NCBI GenBank assembly: GCA_936450465.1
Contig: OW388296.1
Span: forward strand, 53,314,931 to 53,378,930
Reading direction: 5' to 3'
From: Gibbula magus
Lineage: Eukaryota; Mollusca; Gastropoda; Trochida; Trochidae
Length of the DNA stretch: 64,000 nt
Shown: positions 47,515 through 59,929 of the stretch, in pieces
Layout of the letters: each line of letters opens with the position of its first letter
Position numbering within the stretch: the first letter of the stretch is position 1
Notes under the pieces: generated by a model
Databases searched by the model: none
The model's input: only the letters and a program-made list of their open reading frames with translations
Told to the model about the DNA's origin: nothing
Translations under genes and position numbers: made by a program

Positions 47515-50500
47515 AATATTTCGCCCTTAAAGCTGTCATCCTAACAGGTGGGTATTTAAACATTCATTTTCAAATCTTTAAATATTTTGAATTTAGAAAC
47601 TGAACACATTTCATATCCCCAAAGAGATACATTTGGTTAAAAGACATATATTGAAATAAGTTTTTGAGTAAGACTTTCTACGATCAAAACGCCACGATTA
47701 TTTTGTCTTGCAGTATTGGTGGACTTCTCAACGCCCCTGAAATGTGCGAATTGTCAAACTTATAATCCGTTACATTGTAACATGGAAGTCGACTGTCCGA
47801 ACGGCAAGGTGAGTGTATGTTGCAACCAATCACCGCACTTTTGAATAATATCAGTTTGTTGTTTTGACTTGTTTTAATAGACTAGATCAATTCTTATTTG
47901 GTTATTATGCCCTGCCAAGTATTTAACACGAAACGGGCGATATAAACTGAAGTACAAAAAAAAGTACACATCTCAGTTGGTTTTGATTATTAAATCAATA
48001 TTAAAATCATTTTTTTTAGATGTATTTGATTTTGGCATGATACAATAACATATATCTTCCGTATATTAAATGCATGATATTAGTGACTGGTTAAATTATA
48101 GTTAGAATATCTTTGTTTAATGCAGACAGGGTCAATAAATGAATTTTACACCAATCACCAATACCATGTTTAAAATGTTGTAAATGTGTGCAGAACGAGG
48201 CACATTTACTGATTTTCACAAAGAAGATGCTTTATATGTCGATGAACAGTTGTGTTTTATCCAAAATAATCTTTGAAAAATGTATAAACTAAAAACTAAG
48301 AAATGTTTTAAAAACACGTAGAAATATTCCTTGGTTGATGTCTAAATGCCTTCACTTTTCAGTTCAGGGTTCTGCAACCAAATTATTTTTGGTTGCTAAA
48401 TCATCACTGTTACAACTCTTACCTTATCATATTACAACCTTGGCAAAGAAAGTATGTTTGCAGACACTTATAATTAGGTTGCAGGTTGGTTGTTGGCATA
48501 TTTCTTCGAAGATTCGTCCGAAAAAATGGAAATTCCCTGTTTACATACCCGCACTTTCCCCATCCGGTGCATGACGTCAGAAGGTTCAGATCATTTTGTA
48601 ACGAGCGATCTCGTTGGCCAATGATTTGAATACGTCACGAATGTGCATGTGTTTTTGGCAAGAACGCTGCCAACTGCCGATGTGTTTAGAGGAACAAGAT
48701 TTAGGCTACTGGATATGAATTGCAGTCATTGACATGTCATTTTACTGTTGTCACGTTTGCTAAAGAAGAAACGAGATTGAAAAATTAAGAATAACAACGG
48801 CTTTTATTACTTTTTTTTTAAAAAATTAATTACAACACGTGCAGTTCTGCTGATTCCAAAAGAAGCAGACGACAACAGCGAAATTCATCAACTCAAACAA
48901 GGTAAAATCACAAATTTAACGCATCTATAAATAAATATGATAATATGTAATAAATAACAAATATTACTAAGAATAAATTAAGCAAAATTTAGCCTAATAT
49001 CACAGTTACTTGTAAAATAAGTATTACACATTCCAACCTATTATTTAAAGGATTCATTGAAATTGGATGTCAATTTGACAATTCCTCGATTTTAAATTTC
49101 TGAAATCAATCCATAAATTACTTAAATATGCCTTTTTAAAAAAACGCCTAATTAAGCCCCGGCGACCAGAATGAAAGAAGAATGAAATGTGGCCCCTGAA
49201 GGGATGACTTCTGTGACGTCACTGGAGTAACCTGATTTTTGGCGATAGTCATAATTCAACGTAATTTCATAACATTTTGATTGTTAATTTTACCAACAAA
49301 TCTTCAATCCAACAACTTAAATTTTCCATATATCCAATGTTTAGATATCCAACTAAGCAATTCCGCAGATGACAATTACATCATTATTGCATAAACATGT
49401 GTTTTTGGCGATTTAACACACCTCATAAATTCATCTAGCGGCAGTGATAATCATCATTAATTAATTAACGAGGTTGCCCGGAGCGTGTCGGTCCGTTGGT
49501 CACAGACGACATGGGTTAATCAGTCACGCCTCAATGATTCTTCTCAAAACGTTTCCCGGCAGAAATCGCGGTATTGTTAAAATGGGTAAATTAAAATCGT
49601 CTTAATAATCAATTGCAAGTGTATATTGTCTCGATTTTCTGCTCAATTGATTCCGATATACCATATACGTAGAGATACTCATCTGTCATTCTTGAGAAAA
49701 ATGCACTTCATCAGATCTTTACTAAATTTAATTGAGTTTCATGTAAATTGCTTCCTTGTTTCTATAGTTTGGTGACACCCCTATTTCGTACAATAACTAT
49801 ACAAAACCAGGCAAACGAGCAAACTCATCTTTTGCCAATCTTAATTTTATGTGTGTACCTAATAGAATTTTAAATTTGTAAATTTTGAGAAACGAATTAA
49901 AAAATCTGTCTATATAACCATCACATGAAATCTCATGTAAACACGCGAGTCTTGCGGAGGATGGTGTCCAGAGTTTGAAACAGCCGCAGGTTGCTATTTT
50001 AGGATGTGCTACCTCACAGCAACTAGGACAGAGGACGATTATAGCCCATTACCCCTACAGCCCATATCGCCTACACTCCATTTCCCCTACAATTAGTTAA
50101 AACAACACAAGCACTTACCTGTCTGACATAAACATCAAACTCTCGCCTACTTTGGACTGCTTTAAATCCAGACTTAAAACCCATTATTTTCAACTGGCCT
50201 ATCATTGACACGATTCGTGAACTGACTATGAATTCTAACTTCCACTGTGTCTGTAGTGTATATAGTGTACATCACAACTGACTCTCACTCCCAGACGGTG
50301 CTTGTTCATTGCGGGTAGCAGATCCTGCAACCTTTTACATTTTACCAACTTTTGGCGCCACGAGCATGCATTAGTGCGTGGAACTTTGGCGCATTACAAA
50401 TCTTCAATATTATTATTATTATAATGAAGTCACCCTTACGAGTGATAAAGTATGGAGTAGGAATGAATGTGATTAAGCTTGAGTGGATTACGGGAATTAA

Positions 50501-53500
50501 GATTTAGGAAGGAAGGTAGGGTTGGAGAAGGAAAGGTTTTTTTAAACACAAAAAAAAAACAGTTTCACTAAAACAGTTTGAACATCATAACCATTGATAC
50601 AGAGGATATGTGTAATGAATTTATTCCAAATAAAATCACAATAATCAAATATGGGTAAAATAAATGTGCTACATAAAGTCTGCAATGTTTTTCTCTGTAT
50701 GCGATATTTAAGACTTCTCAGACAATTACAATGTGCAATGTAAGTAACTTTGAAATCATGATATGAGAAAACCTCGTATTCCATTAGCCCATAACTTATG
50801 CAAGAGACTCTTTTGCCATTTCCTCTCCTGTAGAAAAAATCAGGCGTTTTCCTAGTGAATCGTAAGTTTGTAAACATAATATTTTGAAAGGGTAAAGTAA
50901 AACATGATGAAACATTTTACTTAATAGAAACAGTTTTCGAATTAGAAAATCAAAACCACCATTCATAAAAATTCAACTTAATATTTGGAAAATTCAAGTA
51001 GGTATCTTGAAAACTCAACTTAGCATCTTAAATTTAACTAAGTATCTTAAACAATTGATTTAATTAGTTTAATTTAGTATCTTGAAACTTTAATTTAATA
51101 TCTTGAAAATTTAATTTGATATCTTGAAAATTTAATTTGCTATTTTGAGAATTAAACTTTGTTGAATATGCAACCCTTAAATTCAAGATTATTAATTTTT
51201 CGCTTGTAATTACAACTTGAATATACAACAATAACAAATCGTAATGTTTACGTAACTTTGTTTCAACTAGGATGAAATTGGATACATGTTTAAAAACACA
51301 CTTTTCAAATACTTTTGATAAACAACTTGTAAGTGAAACAGGTCGATAATTGGTACAATTTTGAACTTTGATTTTCGTATGTATTGGTACTACAGTTCCA
51401 TATATATGAATGTGAAACGTGAAATGTCCTTGATAAGTTCATTACATCCTTTTGCTCACACTATCAATTGTCTGTTTTCAATCTGGGCCGTTCCATTGCA
51501 TAGTAAGAGGTAACAAGCTAGGGATTAGGAGTGCGGTGGACCGTTAACTTGTTTTGATAACGTGTAGGGGTTATGCTGTGTAGGAGTTATGGGAGACTAC
51601 CCAGAGGACGGTTTTGTTTGACACCTCTGAGTATCAGTCTGGGTTCCAAAGATATGCGCTAAAAATAGGCCTTGGTTTGATACAAAACATACTTATCAAT
51701 ATGACTTCAGTATCTTGATTGTTGCACCGTAATCCCAGTCATCTATTTACATTTTAGTACAATGAGAATTTCGTTGAGATAGATAATTTATGTAAGTGAA
51801 AATTAATCATATATCATGTAATCCAAGTACAGTTAGGCTTTTATCTGTTGTCTTTGAATAATTGATTAGTTCAGATTTAGTAATTTTCCTGAAAATTGTT
51901 TTTAAAATTGAGGGAATCTTTTCATATGATGCATTTGTTCCTTTTCCGTTAGGTATTACTGTTAAATAAAAAAAGAGCAACATACATTTTGATATCGAAG
52001 CCTGTTTGTAAAAGTATTTGCTTTTATCTATAACAAATGTCAATACCATCATAACCAGAACTATTTAAAAGTACAATAATTAACATTAACAATTAACACT
52101 GAACGTAATAAATGAAAATATCTTCATTAATCAAAGTTAGTTTCTATCTACTGTAAAGTTACAGTTTAAAATGTGTTTCTTTCATGTTGTATACTGTTAC
52201 AGATTGAGAAATATTTCCTGAATTGATAAAACATATAACACATTCTTTCTAATTTTGCAGGTTTTCCAGCTGATTTTGACTGCAGAATGAATATGAGATC
52301 CTTTAAAGCATTGTTATTTACAACAACAAGAGCAAAATTTATTTGGAATGACATTATTTCTCCTATAGCTTCGTTGAGAATTCGCTTCAGTGCCAATGTC
52401 TTTAGGGCTAAACTTATACATTTGGTAATTGATCATGAACACATTCTTGGAGGGAATGAAATACACACTGTTCAAAATGTTTCTCCTGTAGGGATTGCCC
52501 CCAAATGCAACTCTTTGATAAAGCATGTAATATACTTTGAAGAAACACTCTATTCATCCCAGAAAATAAAAAAAAATATCAACATTTTTAATGTGTTTTT
52601 CGTTTCTCTGCAACAAAATTTTGTTTTTGCCAAGGCTTTCAGGATGATAAATAGTGCGATCAATAGGGAATTGCAACCAAACTCTCAGAAACCTCGACTT
52701 TGATGCTGGTTTACTTCCTGCCACCAAATTCTTTTACTGAAGGTTCATATATCATATTATGGCAAATTTCCTCAACTCTTAGATTCACTGGACATAACCT
52801 ACATTTGATTAATTGGTTGCATTTACGGCTCGATTTAGACCCCTCGTCATCCGGATCCTTCAATTACTCTTAAGCCGAATTTCGTGAAATGCAAAGTAAA
52901 ATTTTCTTGCCGTTTCCCTAGATCTGAACCTCTTTGGAAATGTTTGGCAAATCGTCAAGGACAAATTTGAATAGTTAGAACAAAATATATTGCAGATTAG
53001 AAACGAGTGAGTCATGAAAAGTTGTTCAAGCTATCTGAGGAACTCAAAGATGATCTGGTTTATCCCATGTCTCGGCAGATAAAATAGTGTTTGGAGCGAA
53101 ACGGTGGTCTGACTAGATATTGTCCTATTTCAAACAGTAAATAGATTATCTACACATGTGCCAATTGTCATAATTCTATTTCAAAAATTAAATTAAGGAG
53201 TCGAATTCAAAGTTGTCTAATTGTTTGGGCCCTTATATAAAGAATAAGATTATATTGCAGGTTTGCTTTACGATTCAAAATAGACGTCGCGATAAAGCTA
53301 CCACCTATACAACAGGATGCGGACTGAAGGAGACGGTGTGTATATCTAATGTTTTTTTTGCTCTCTTCTGACGTTTTAAATTACTTTAACTTAACAGGAG
53401 GTGATAATTAATCTTTTAAAAAGATACTTTTTAGTTGAAAGTTTAAAATTAAAGTTGTAACAGGGGAACACCGTAGCATCACAAAGGAGTGAGTATAACT

Positions 53501-56500
53501 TCTCTGAAAGGCTGTGTGTGTTCCTCTTTTTTTAACTCTAGAATTCGACTTTTCCTTTTTCATTTTGGAGAAGATTGTGACATTATTTACGTTATAGAAC
53601 AACAATTGACCATGTAACATATCTATGGGTACCACTACAGTACTGTAACGCTAGCCATGACAGGCATAGTGTCCTCCTGTTGGGTCACCATGATGCAGTC
53701 AAATGCTGTGATACCGGGGACATGTGTAATGCACACTTAACATTCTGTAAGTCTTAATCCATTATCTATGCTTATATTATATTAGTTACACGGTGTTTTG
53801 ACACGGTGTACGGGACTGTAAGACCCTTGTATATTCCGTATTTTCCTGAGGCGCAGCCAAAGGAAATGCGGAATATACAAGGGTCTTACAGTCCCGTACA
53901 ACCTGTCAAAACACTGTGTAACGAATTTATTACTCTTTAGATCTTTTTTTCTGTACTTATTTCACTCATTTCCGATAAAATATATAGGCTACATAGCTAT
54001 TTCCGTCTGTAATAAAAACTCCGCACACTGTGAAACAGCGAAAACACTGTAAAGAGTTTACTGCTCCATAATCAAGGGAGATAACTCTGCGGATAACAAA
54101 TTATTGATTTTGAATTTATTATTACCTGAAGAATAATATAGAGACATGTGTTTTTATTGAATTAATTTATTGAAACAAACAAAATAATTGTTTTTATATA
54201 GGTTGAAATTATCGTACTTATGTTTGTTAAGGTAAGTTTCGATTCTGAAATTCCGAGTCGAGCAACCGTCTAACTTCCGCACTCCATCAAAGGTCAAGGT
54301 CACCCGTAAGACCTGTGTAGTTAGTCACATGACCTGTCTTCACGGGTCATACGGATGGTACACCCCGGCAAATCCACCTACACGGTTTCATATGCATTGG
54401 CTATGGACCAATCAGAATTCAACAAATTTATCTAAAGGGTAATAATTCATAATATGTATAGAAAACTCTTTAATTTAGCATGATGACGTTACAATTATAG
54501 ACAATATACGCTGATGTCATGTTTCTTCAATAGAAAGGCAATTCCACAGTTTTGGTTGAAATAAGATTATTATTTTTTAATTAAATACTTTATTATTAAA
54601 ATGGACATAAGAACATGGTATAATGCATTAAACTGTTGTTAACAACTGAATTTTAAAAATATAAGATGCAAGATGGCAAGAAGTATGTCGGAAAATACAA
54701 ATGGTTCATCTGTAAAAAAAAAAAAAAATCCGCTCAACATAGTAAAGGATGCAGATGATCTTAGTAGATAATAAACATTCAAAATAATCTACTGTGAAAA
54801 TTTCCATTAATTCAATATTAAAAAATAAATGAAAAAGAATATATATTATATGTCGATTAATAGTTGGGTTTTATCTATGTTAATCTATTTTTATATTAAA
54901 AAAAAACACGTAACAATTGACTGATGACTGAACGCCTGCACCGGAACTATTAAGTTTTAGTCATCAATGTATTGGATATCATCTATAGCAATGAAGTAAT
55001 TGGTGACTCTCCATTTACAGGGGTTTTGTTGAATTATTCTTTTACAGCTACAGTTACAACAACAACGCCACCCCCATTCAAGCTAACTAAAGGAAGTAAG
55101 TTTCTATCTTTATCAAATGAAGGTTTAGAGCCCACACTAGATTCATTTAATGAAGGAAGTACCGTTTTCCCTAATGGTCCGTTTGCTTTTCTATAAACTT
55201 CACCAATTGCATTCATAAAAGTACTACGTTTCTATTTTAAAATATGTTACAGGAAATCGAATAATTATTGAGTAAGTCGTCCAGATTCTATTAAAGATAA
55301 TAGAACCTCTCAGTTTGTTTATTCATATAGACAATACTTTCAAGTAGACAAAACACTAACTATTATTTCGAAGCGTCACCTACTTAGCCAGATATCGCTG
55401 TTCAAAGTGAGTAAATTTGGCCTGCTAATTATCTCATTCTTCAAACAGTTTCCGCGGCCCCTCAGTGTAACATAACCTTCGTAAGCGATGTGAAGTCATA
55501 CACAGGAGTTGCTACAATGAAATCCTTAGGCGATTTGTCGATTTTCGTCGATGATTCGTTTAAAACACAATAACAGCTTTTGACATTGTAAGTTTCCGAT
55601 AGAATGGGTATTTGTGCGTCTGTAGGTAGTAACTTCGGAGTTTTAGAAGGATATTACTATATTCGGTTGCTGGTTTTAGTTTGGTTCTTTTACCAATCGA
55701 GCGGAGTTATTGGGTTATTTTATAGGCTACCATATGCTTTGAAATGAATAATTTCAATTGTAAACGTCACTATTATTTTTATTTTTTTGTGCTTGATTTA
55801 AATTTTCAAGAGGCCTGTACAGTTTGAATAACAACTGAATTTTAAAAATATAAGATGCAAGATGGCAAGAAGTATGTCGGAAAATACAAATGGTTCATCT
55901 GTAAAAAAAAAAAAATTCCGCTCAACATAGTAAAGGATGCAGATGATCTTAGTAGATAATAAACATTCAAAATAATCTACTGTGAAAATTTCCATTAATT
56001 CAATATTAAAAAATAAATGAAAAAGAATATATATTATATGTCGATTAATAGTTGGGTTTTATCTATTTTAATCTATTTTTATATTAAAAAACACGTAACA
56101 ATTGACTGATGACTGAACGCCTGCACCGGAACTATTAAGTTTTAGTCATCAATGTATTGGATATCATCTATAGCAATGAAGTAATTGGTGACTCTCCATT
56201 TACAGGGGTTTTGTTGAATTATTCTTTTACAGCTACAGTTACAACAACAACGCCACCCCCATTCAAGCTAACTAAAGGAAGTAAGTTTCTATCTTTATCA
56301 AATGAAGGTTTAGAGCCAACACTAGATTCATTTAATGAAGGAAGTACCATTTTCCCTAATGGTCCGTTTGCTTTTCTATAAACTTCACCAATTGCATTCA
56401 TAAAGAGTACTACGTTTCTATTTTAAAATATGTTACAGGAAATCGAATAATTATTGAGTAAGTCGTCCAGATTCTATTAAAGATAATAGAACCTCTCAGT

Positions 56501-59500
56501 TCGTTTATTCATATAGACAATACTTTCAAGTAGACAAAACACTAACTATTATTTCGAAGCGTCACCTACTTAGCCAGATATCGCTGTTCAAAGTGAGTAA
56601 ATTTGGCCTGCTAATTATCTCATTCTTCAAACAGTTTTCCGCGGCCCCTCAGTGTAACATAACCTTCGTAAGCGATGTGACGTCATACACAGGAGTTGCT
56701 ACAATGAAATCCTTAGGCGATTTGTCGATTTTCGTCGATGATTCGTTTAAAACACAATAACAACTTTTGACATTGTAAGTTTCCGATAGAATGGGTATTT
56801 GTGCGTCTGTAGGTAGTAACTTCGGAGTTTTAGAAGGATTTTTCTATATTCGGTTGCTGGTTTTAGTTTGGTTCTTTTACCAATCGAGCGGAGTTATTGG
56901 GTTATTTTAAAGGCTACCATATGCTTTGAAATGAATAATTTCAATTGTAAACGTCACTATTATTATTTTTTTTTTGTGCTTGATTTTAAGTTTCAAGAGG
57001 CCTGTATAGTTTGAGGTCTACTGAGTCAATATTTATCATGGGGACCCTTTATTCATAATAGAATAATTGCATTATAACTTAGAATTTTTCAACATTGTTA
57101 CTGGTTAACAGTTTTTAGAGGGAAAACAATCGAGCTATCGTTATATTTATAATCTTGTACATTTACAATTAATTACATTGAGACAGTTATTTTATTCAGT
57201 GTAATACAACTGTAGAGAAATGTGGCGGGTGAAAATGTCAAGAGATGTTAAACCTTACAATGATGTATCTATGATAAGGAATCATGATTAATTTCAAATC
57301 GAAATGAAAAGGGCGTTTTCTTTTTCGGTACACATTTTCTTTCAGATTCTGTTCCATCAATATCATGTTATTTGGGTGAAATCGATTATATGGTAATGTA
57401 GAATGCTGAAAATCTAGCTTTTAATTTCTATATTAATTCTATATTGTTCAGAAGTTAGTCATGTAATCAACAATCACTAATTGCGCTTAATGCATTAACA
57501 CATTTGCTTTGATGCCAGATATCGGTCACTGGACCGGTTCAATTTTATAAGAGGTGGCGCGTCAAGATATTGCCAACGTCCTGTCATATGACGTAACTGG
57601 TGATACTGAACTGGTGGTTAGTTAAATAAAGATACACATATAGCCGACATTCAGTCTGGACATAGTGAGCCAATCAAAATTAGGAATGTTATATTCAGCC
57701 AAAGAAATTTAAGAATATTATGTTCTGTTGTTTCGTCGGTGATAGAAGCCGGTCATTCACTATTATGTATGATGCACACCGATGTAAATGGATTAGCAAT
57801 CATACGGTGACAACAGGTTAGTTGTTTAAATCAATAAGGACATCGTAAAGTGTTGTTTACATGCGAACTAGTCTCGTTTTTCGTTGAGTAGGATTAGCAT
57901 GAATTCTGGTTTGTTTGCCGATCCAATTTTGTATAATTGTGGAAACACATTGTTTAATGAATTGTTTTATTGAATAAAAATACTTTGAGATAGTATCCTA
58001 CAAATGTGCTGTTATTTCATTTCAACTGTTAAATAATGGAATAGATAAACGTGAGACATAGTAACGAGATATGGACATGATGGACATTCACGCAGTAACT
58101 CTATAGAACTGACACTTCAAAATGACACAAAGAATAGAAAATGGCAGTAGATTTACGCTGAAATCCACTCGGCATTATCGGAGACTAAACAATCTAAACA
58201 CACGTGTACAACAACCAAAGTTAATTAACGACTGAACAGAATATGCCGACATTGTTTCTAATAGCTGTGATCACGTTTATGCTGTTTTGACAAGTGAGAT
58301 CAGTGAAAAATACATGTGGCTATTTGAGTGTATACAATGTAAACAATAACATAAGCCAGCTACTCGTTGAGCAAGACTCCTGAGTAACACGTCACACCTC
58401 TGCTAGCAGATGATTAGCTATTGAAACGTTTGGCGGATGTAAAAATGAAGTATTTTTTAAAAACGTTTGTTTCTACTATTTTGGGCTGGATTTGTAATCC
58501 AATACTTTTGTGTCGTTATTCTTTACTGTTGTCAGAATCATGTCCGCGAAGCCTACCCCCTGAGGTTAGAATATCTTTAAAGGTACATCCATTGTGTTGT
58601 TTGGGGTCACATATTGTAAACGTTATAAATGGTGTTACTTTATCGAGAAGTACCGACTGTTACCGAAAACTATCATTTTGACGATAGTAGACTTAGCATA
58701 TTGACGATATGAAGGTAAAAGTAGTGATTTCTGATCGAAAACCGAACAATGCACAGCGTGTGGCGCGCGTCAATGAGTCAAACGTAATTTTGGAATCTTA
58801 TTTATAACAGACAAGAAGACAAATTAAAACGTAATTTTGGAATCTTATTTATAACAGACAAGAAGACAAATTTGAGTTGATAATGTTTAATAGGTCTTAT
58901 AACTACTGTGCATGTAAATGGGATGTGCAGTTTCAGGTTCTACAGATGCACAATGATGTTACTCAATTTTAATTGGAAACTAGTAATTATGATATATTTG
59001 GCGATTGGGGATACATATACAAGCTGGGTGAATTTATTTGTATTATAGACAGCACATGTGGTGTGTTGGAACGTATTAAAGCCAAATACAATTTTATGAA
59101 ACACAATGGATGCACCTTTAACAGAATGTCTCTTTCTCCCCTGCAGTGGATTGTCACGTGTGTAGCGGACCCACATGTGGAGTTAATGGAGACGACCCGA
59201 TGATGAGATGCCCAGATGACTTCCCTTATTGTATGAACATCGTGCTGAACGAGGCTTCGGGAAACAAGTTTGTGACAAAAAGGTAAAAAATACATCAATT
59301 CTGTAAGAAATACCTGAATATAATATAATCGTTTTATATCAAAATAGCTCTGTTCCCAACATAAGTGTCCATTGTAGCAATAGTTGTATGAAGAGCTAAC
59401 CCATCATTATTTAGGTTTAAGTTCACAATAGATGTGTTCCTAATTCAGATGTTCAAAGAGAAGCGAGTGTCAGAGAAAGGATAATGCTGCCTGTGTCAAC

Positions 59501-59629
59501 TTTGACCCCTCCGAAATCTACCCAACCTCCATGGAGTGCATCTACTGCTGTGAAACAAACGGATGCAACAAAGACGTCGTTCCACGATCCGAGACTCTTA
59601 TAGTGACATAGTGTCCACAAATCTGTGAA
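47515..59629 (+). CDS. Secreted two-domain Ly6/uPAR-type three-finger protein; 5' incomplete
   Basis: Predicted exons: 47515-47547 (tentative), 47714-47808, 53261-53335, 53641-53746, 55048-55095, 56233-56280, 59147-59282 and 59449-59629. All have GT-AG borders and every phase matches, giving ~239 codons and a stop. The tentative first exon encodes a hydrophobic FALKAVILT that continues as VLVDFSTPLKC, suggesting a signal-peptide core. Domain 1 (exons 2-4) has CANCQTYNPLHC, VDCPNGKVC, TGCGLKE and the closing KCCDTGDMCN: ten Cys in three-finger order. A Thr/Pro linker (TVTTTTPPPFKLTKG) is encoded twice by duplicate exons. Domain 2 (last two exons) has DCHVCSGPTC, RCPDDFPYC and CIYCCETNGCN. No C-terminal hydrophobic GPI signal is visible, so secretion is likely. 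The three-finger fold serves many roles; nothing here indicates which. The initiator exon was not found. Confidence 0.8.
47809..49044. other. Intron sequence of three-finger gene, nothing recognised
   Basis: AT-rich. A short coding-like stretch ends ATTCATCAACTCAAACAAG|GTAAAA near 48902, but no partner exon or start could be assigned. Confidence 0.35.
49045..49300 (-). mobile_element. TTAAAGG-ended element, partial second copy
   Basis: Starts TTAAAGGATTCATTGAAATTGG and shares, inverted, the terminal ~230 bp of the element at 32343-34873. Shared blocks include TCAATTTGACAATT, TCGATTTTAAATTTCTGAAATC, GCCTAATTAAGCCCCGGCGACCAGAATGAAAG (split over several words) and CATAATT-AACG. The other end was not identified. 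Confidence 0.65.
50105..50425 (+). mobile_element. LINE 3' end (CR1/RTE-like tail)
   Basis: A short frame at 50110-50208 reads LSDINIKLSPTLDCFKSRLK, like the extreme C-terminus of CR1/RTE reverse transcriptases. A 3' region with GGCGC blocks then ends in (ATT)n at ~50405-50421. 5'-truncated. It lies in the long intron of the three-finger gene. Confidence 0.65.
50542..51420 (-). pseudogene. LINE reverse-transcriptase remnant
   Basis: On the minus strand, 51270-51393 reads PIHTKIKVQNCTNYRPVSLT and SCLSKVFEKCVFKHVS. Further on, 50560-50720 reads LQTLCSTFILPIFDYCDFIW. These match consecutive RT motifs of CR1/jockey-like LINEs, with the intervening catalytic part deleted. Degraded and inactive. 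Confidence 0.75.
51421..52260. other. Intron sequence, nothing recognised
   Basis: AT-rich DNA without a supported gene or clear repeat. Confidence 0.4.
52287..52703 (+). other. Unrecognised 138-codon open frame
   Basis: An ATG frame follows an acceptor-like TTTTGCAG (52260). The product has no motif I recognise: hydrophobic/basic mix, DHEHILGGNEIHTVQN, Ser/Lys/Asn-rich end. It lies inside the three-finger gene's intron beside a Tc1 fragment and could be part of a decayed element. Not called as a gene. Confidence 0.2.
52915..53110 (+). pseudogene. Tc1-like transposase C-terminal fragment
   Basis: LDLNLFGNVWQIVKDKFE resembles the third catalytic region of Tc1/mariner transposases (usual form SPDLNPIENVW). 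Broken frames follow (KKLFKLSEELKDDLV in one frame; RNGGLTRY near 53105). Short and decayed. Confidence 0.6.
53785..53932. repeat. Palindrome P4, ~65-bp arms
   Basis: Arms GTTACACGGTGTTTTGACA ... GTACGGGACTGTAAGACCC ... TTGTATATTCCG and the inverse, nearly perfect, around a CTGAGGCGCAGCC centre. It begins 39 bp after the donor of three-finger exon 4 and would form a stable hairpin in the transcript. Confidence 0.9.
54640..57014 (+). repeat. 1189-bp tandem duplication containing the linker exon
   Basis: Copies 54640-55828 and 55829-57014 differ only by scattered substitutions and small indels (for example in the A-run after CATCTGT). Each carries one 48-bp Thr/Pro linker exon with intact acceptor TTTTACAG and donor GTAAGT. 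The high identity indicates a recent event. Confidence 0.95.
57015..59146. other. Intron of three-finger gene
   Basis: No gene recognised. Contains a ~50-bp direct duplication (AACGTAATTTTGGAATCTTA ... AGAAGACAAAT) at ~58781-58871. Confidence 0.5.
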
Positions 59630-59635
59630 ATAAAA
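59630..59635 (+). promoter_or_regulatory. Polyadenylation signal AATAAA
   Basis: AATAAA directly abuts the TGA at 59627-59629 of the three-finger gene, and an AT-rich stretch follows. If used, the 3' UTR would be only a few tens of bases. Confidence 0.5.
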
Positions 59636-59929
59636 TAATTCAACAATACGGTTACAATTTATCTACTTTTTACTTAAATCAGTATATGTACCAATACACA
59701 ATGAAAGTATTTTTCAACATAATCTACTCCATACCTGTAGCAACTGTTGAGTAAATAATCTTCATCCAATATCAACACTAGATCTGCGTCCGACTTCAGG
59801 CATTAAATCATTATTTCCACATCTAAAATGACTTAAATCATGTCGATGCACTTGCTCTTGATTCCTGATGAGATAGGATTCTGCATGTAATAATGATTTG
59901 AAGATTGGATATTAGGTATTATTACTCAA

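Noticed and set aside
54972..55196. 74-codon ORF and its copy at 56157-56381 as duplicated small genes
   Set aside because: Better explained as a 48-bp internal exon with consensus acceptor and donor inside the duplicated intron segment.
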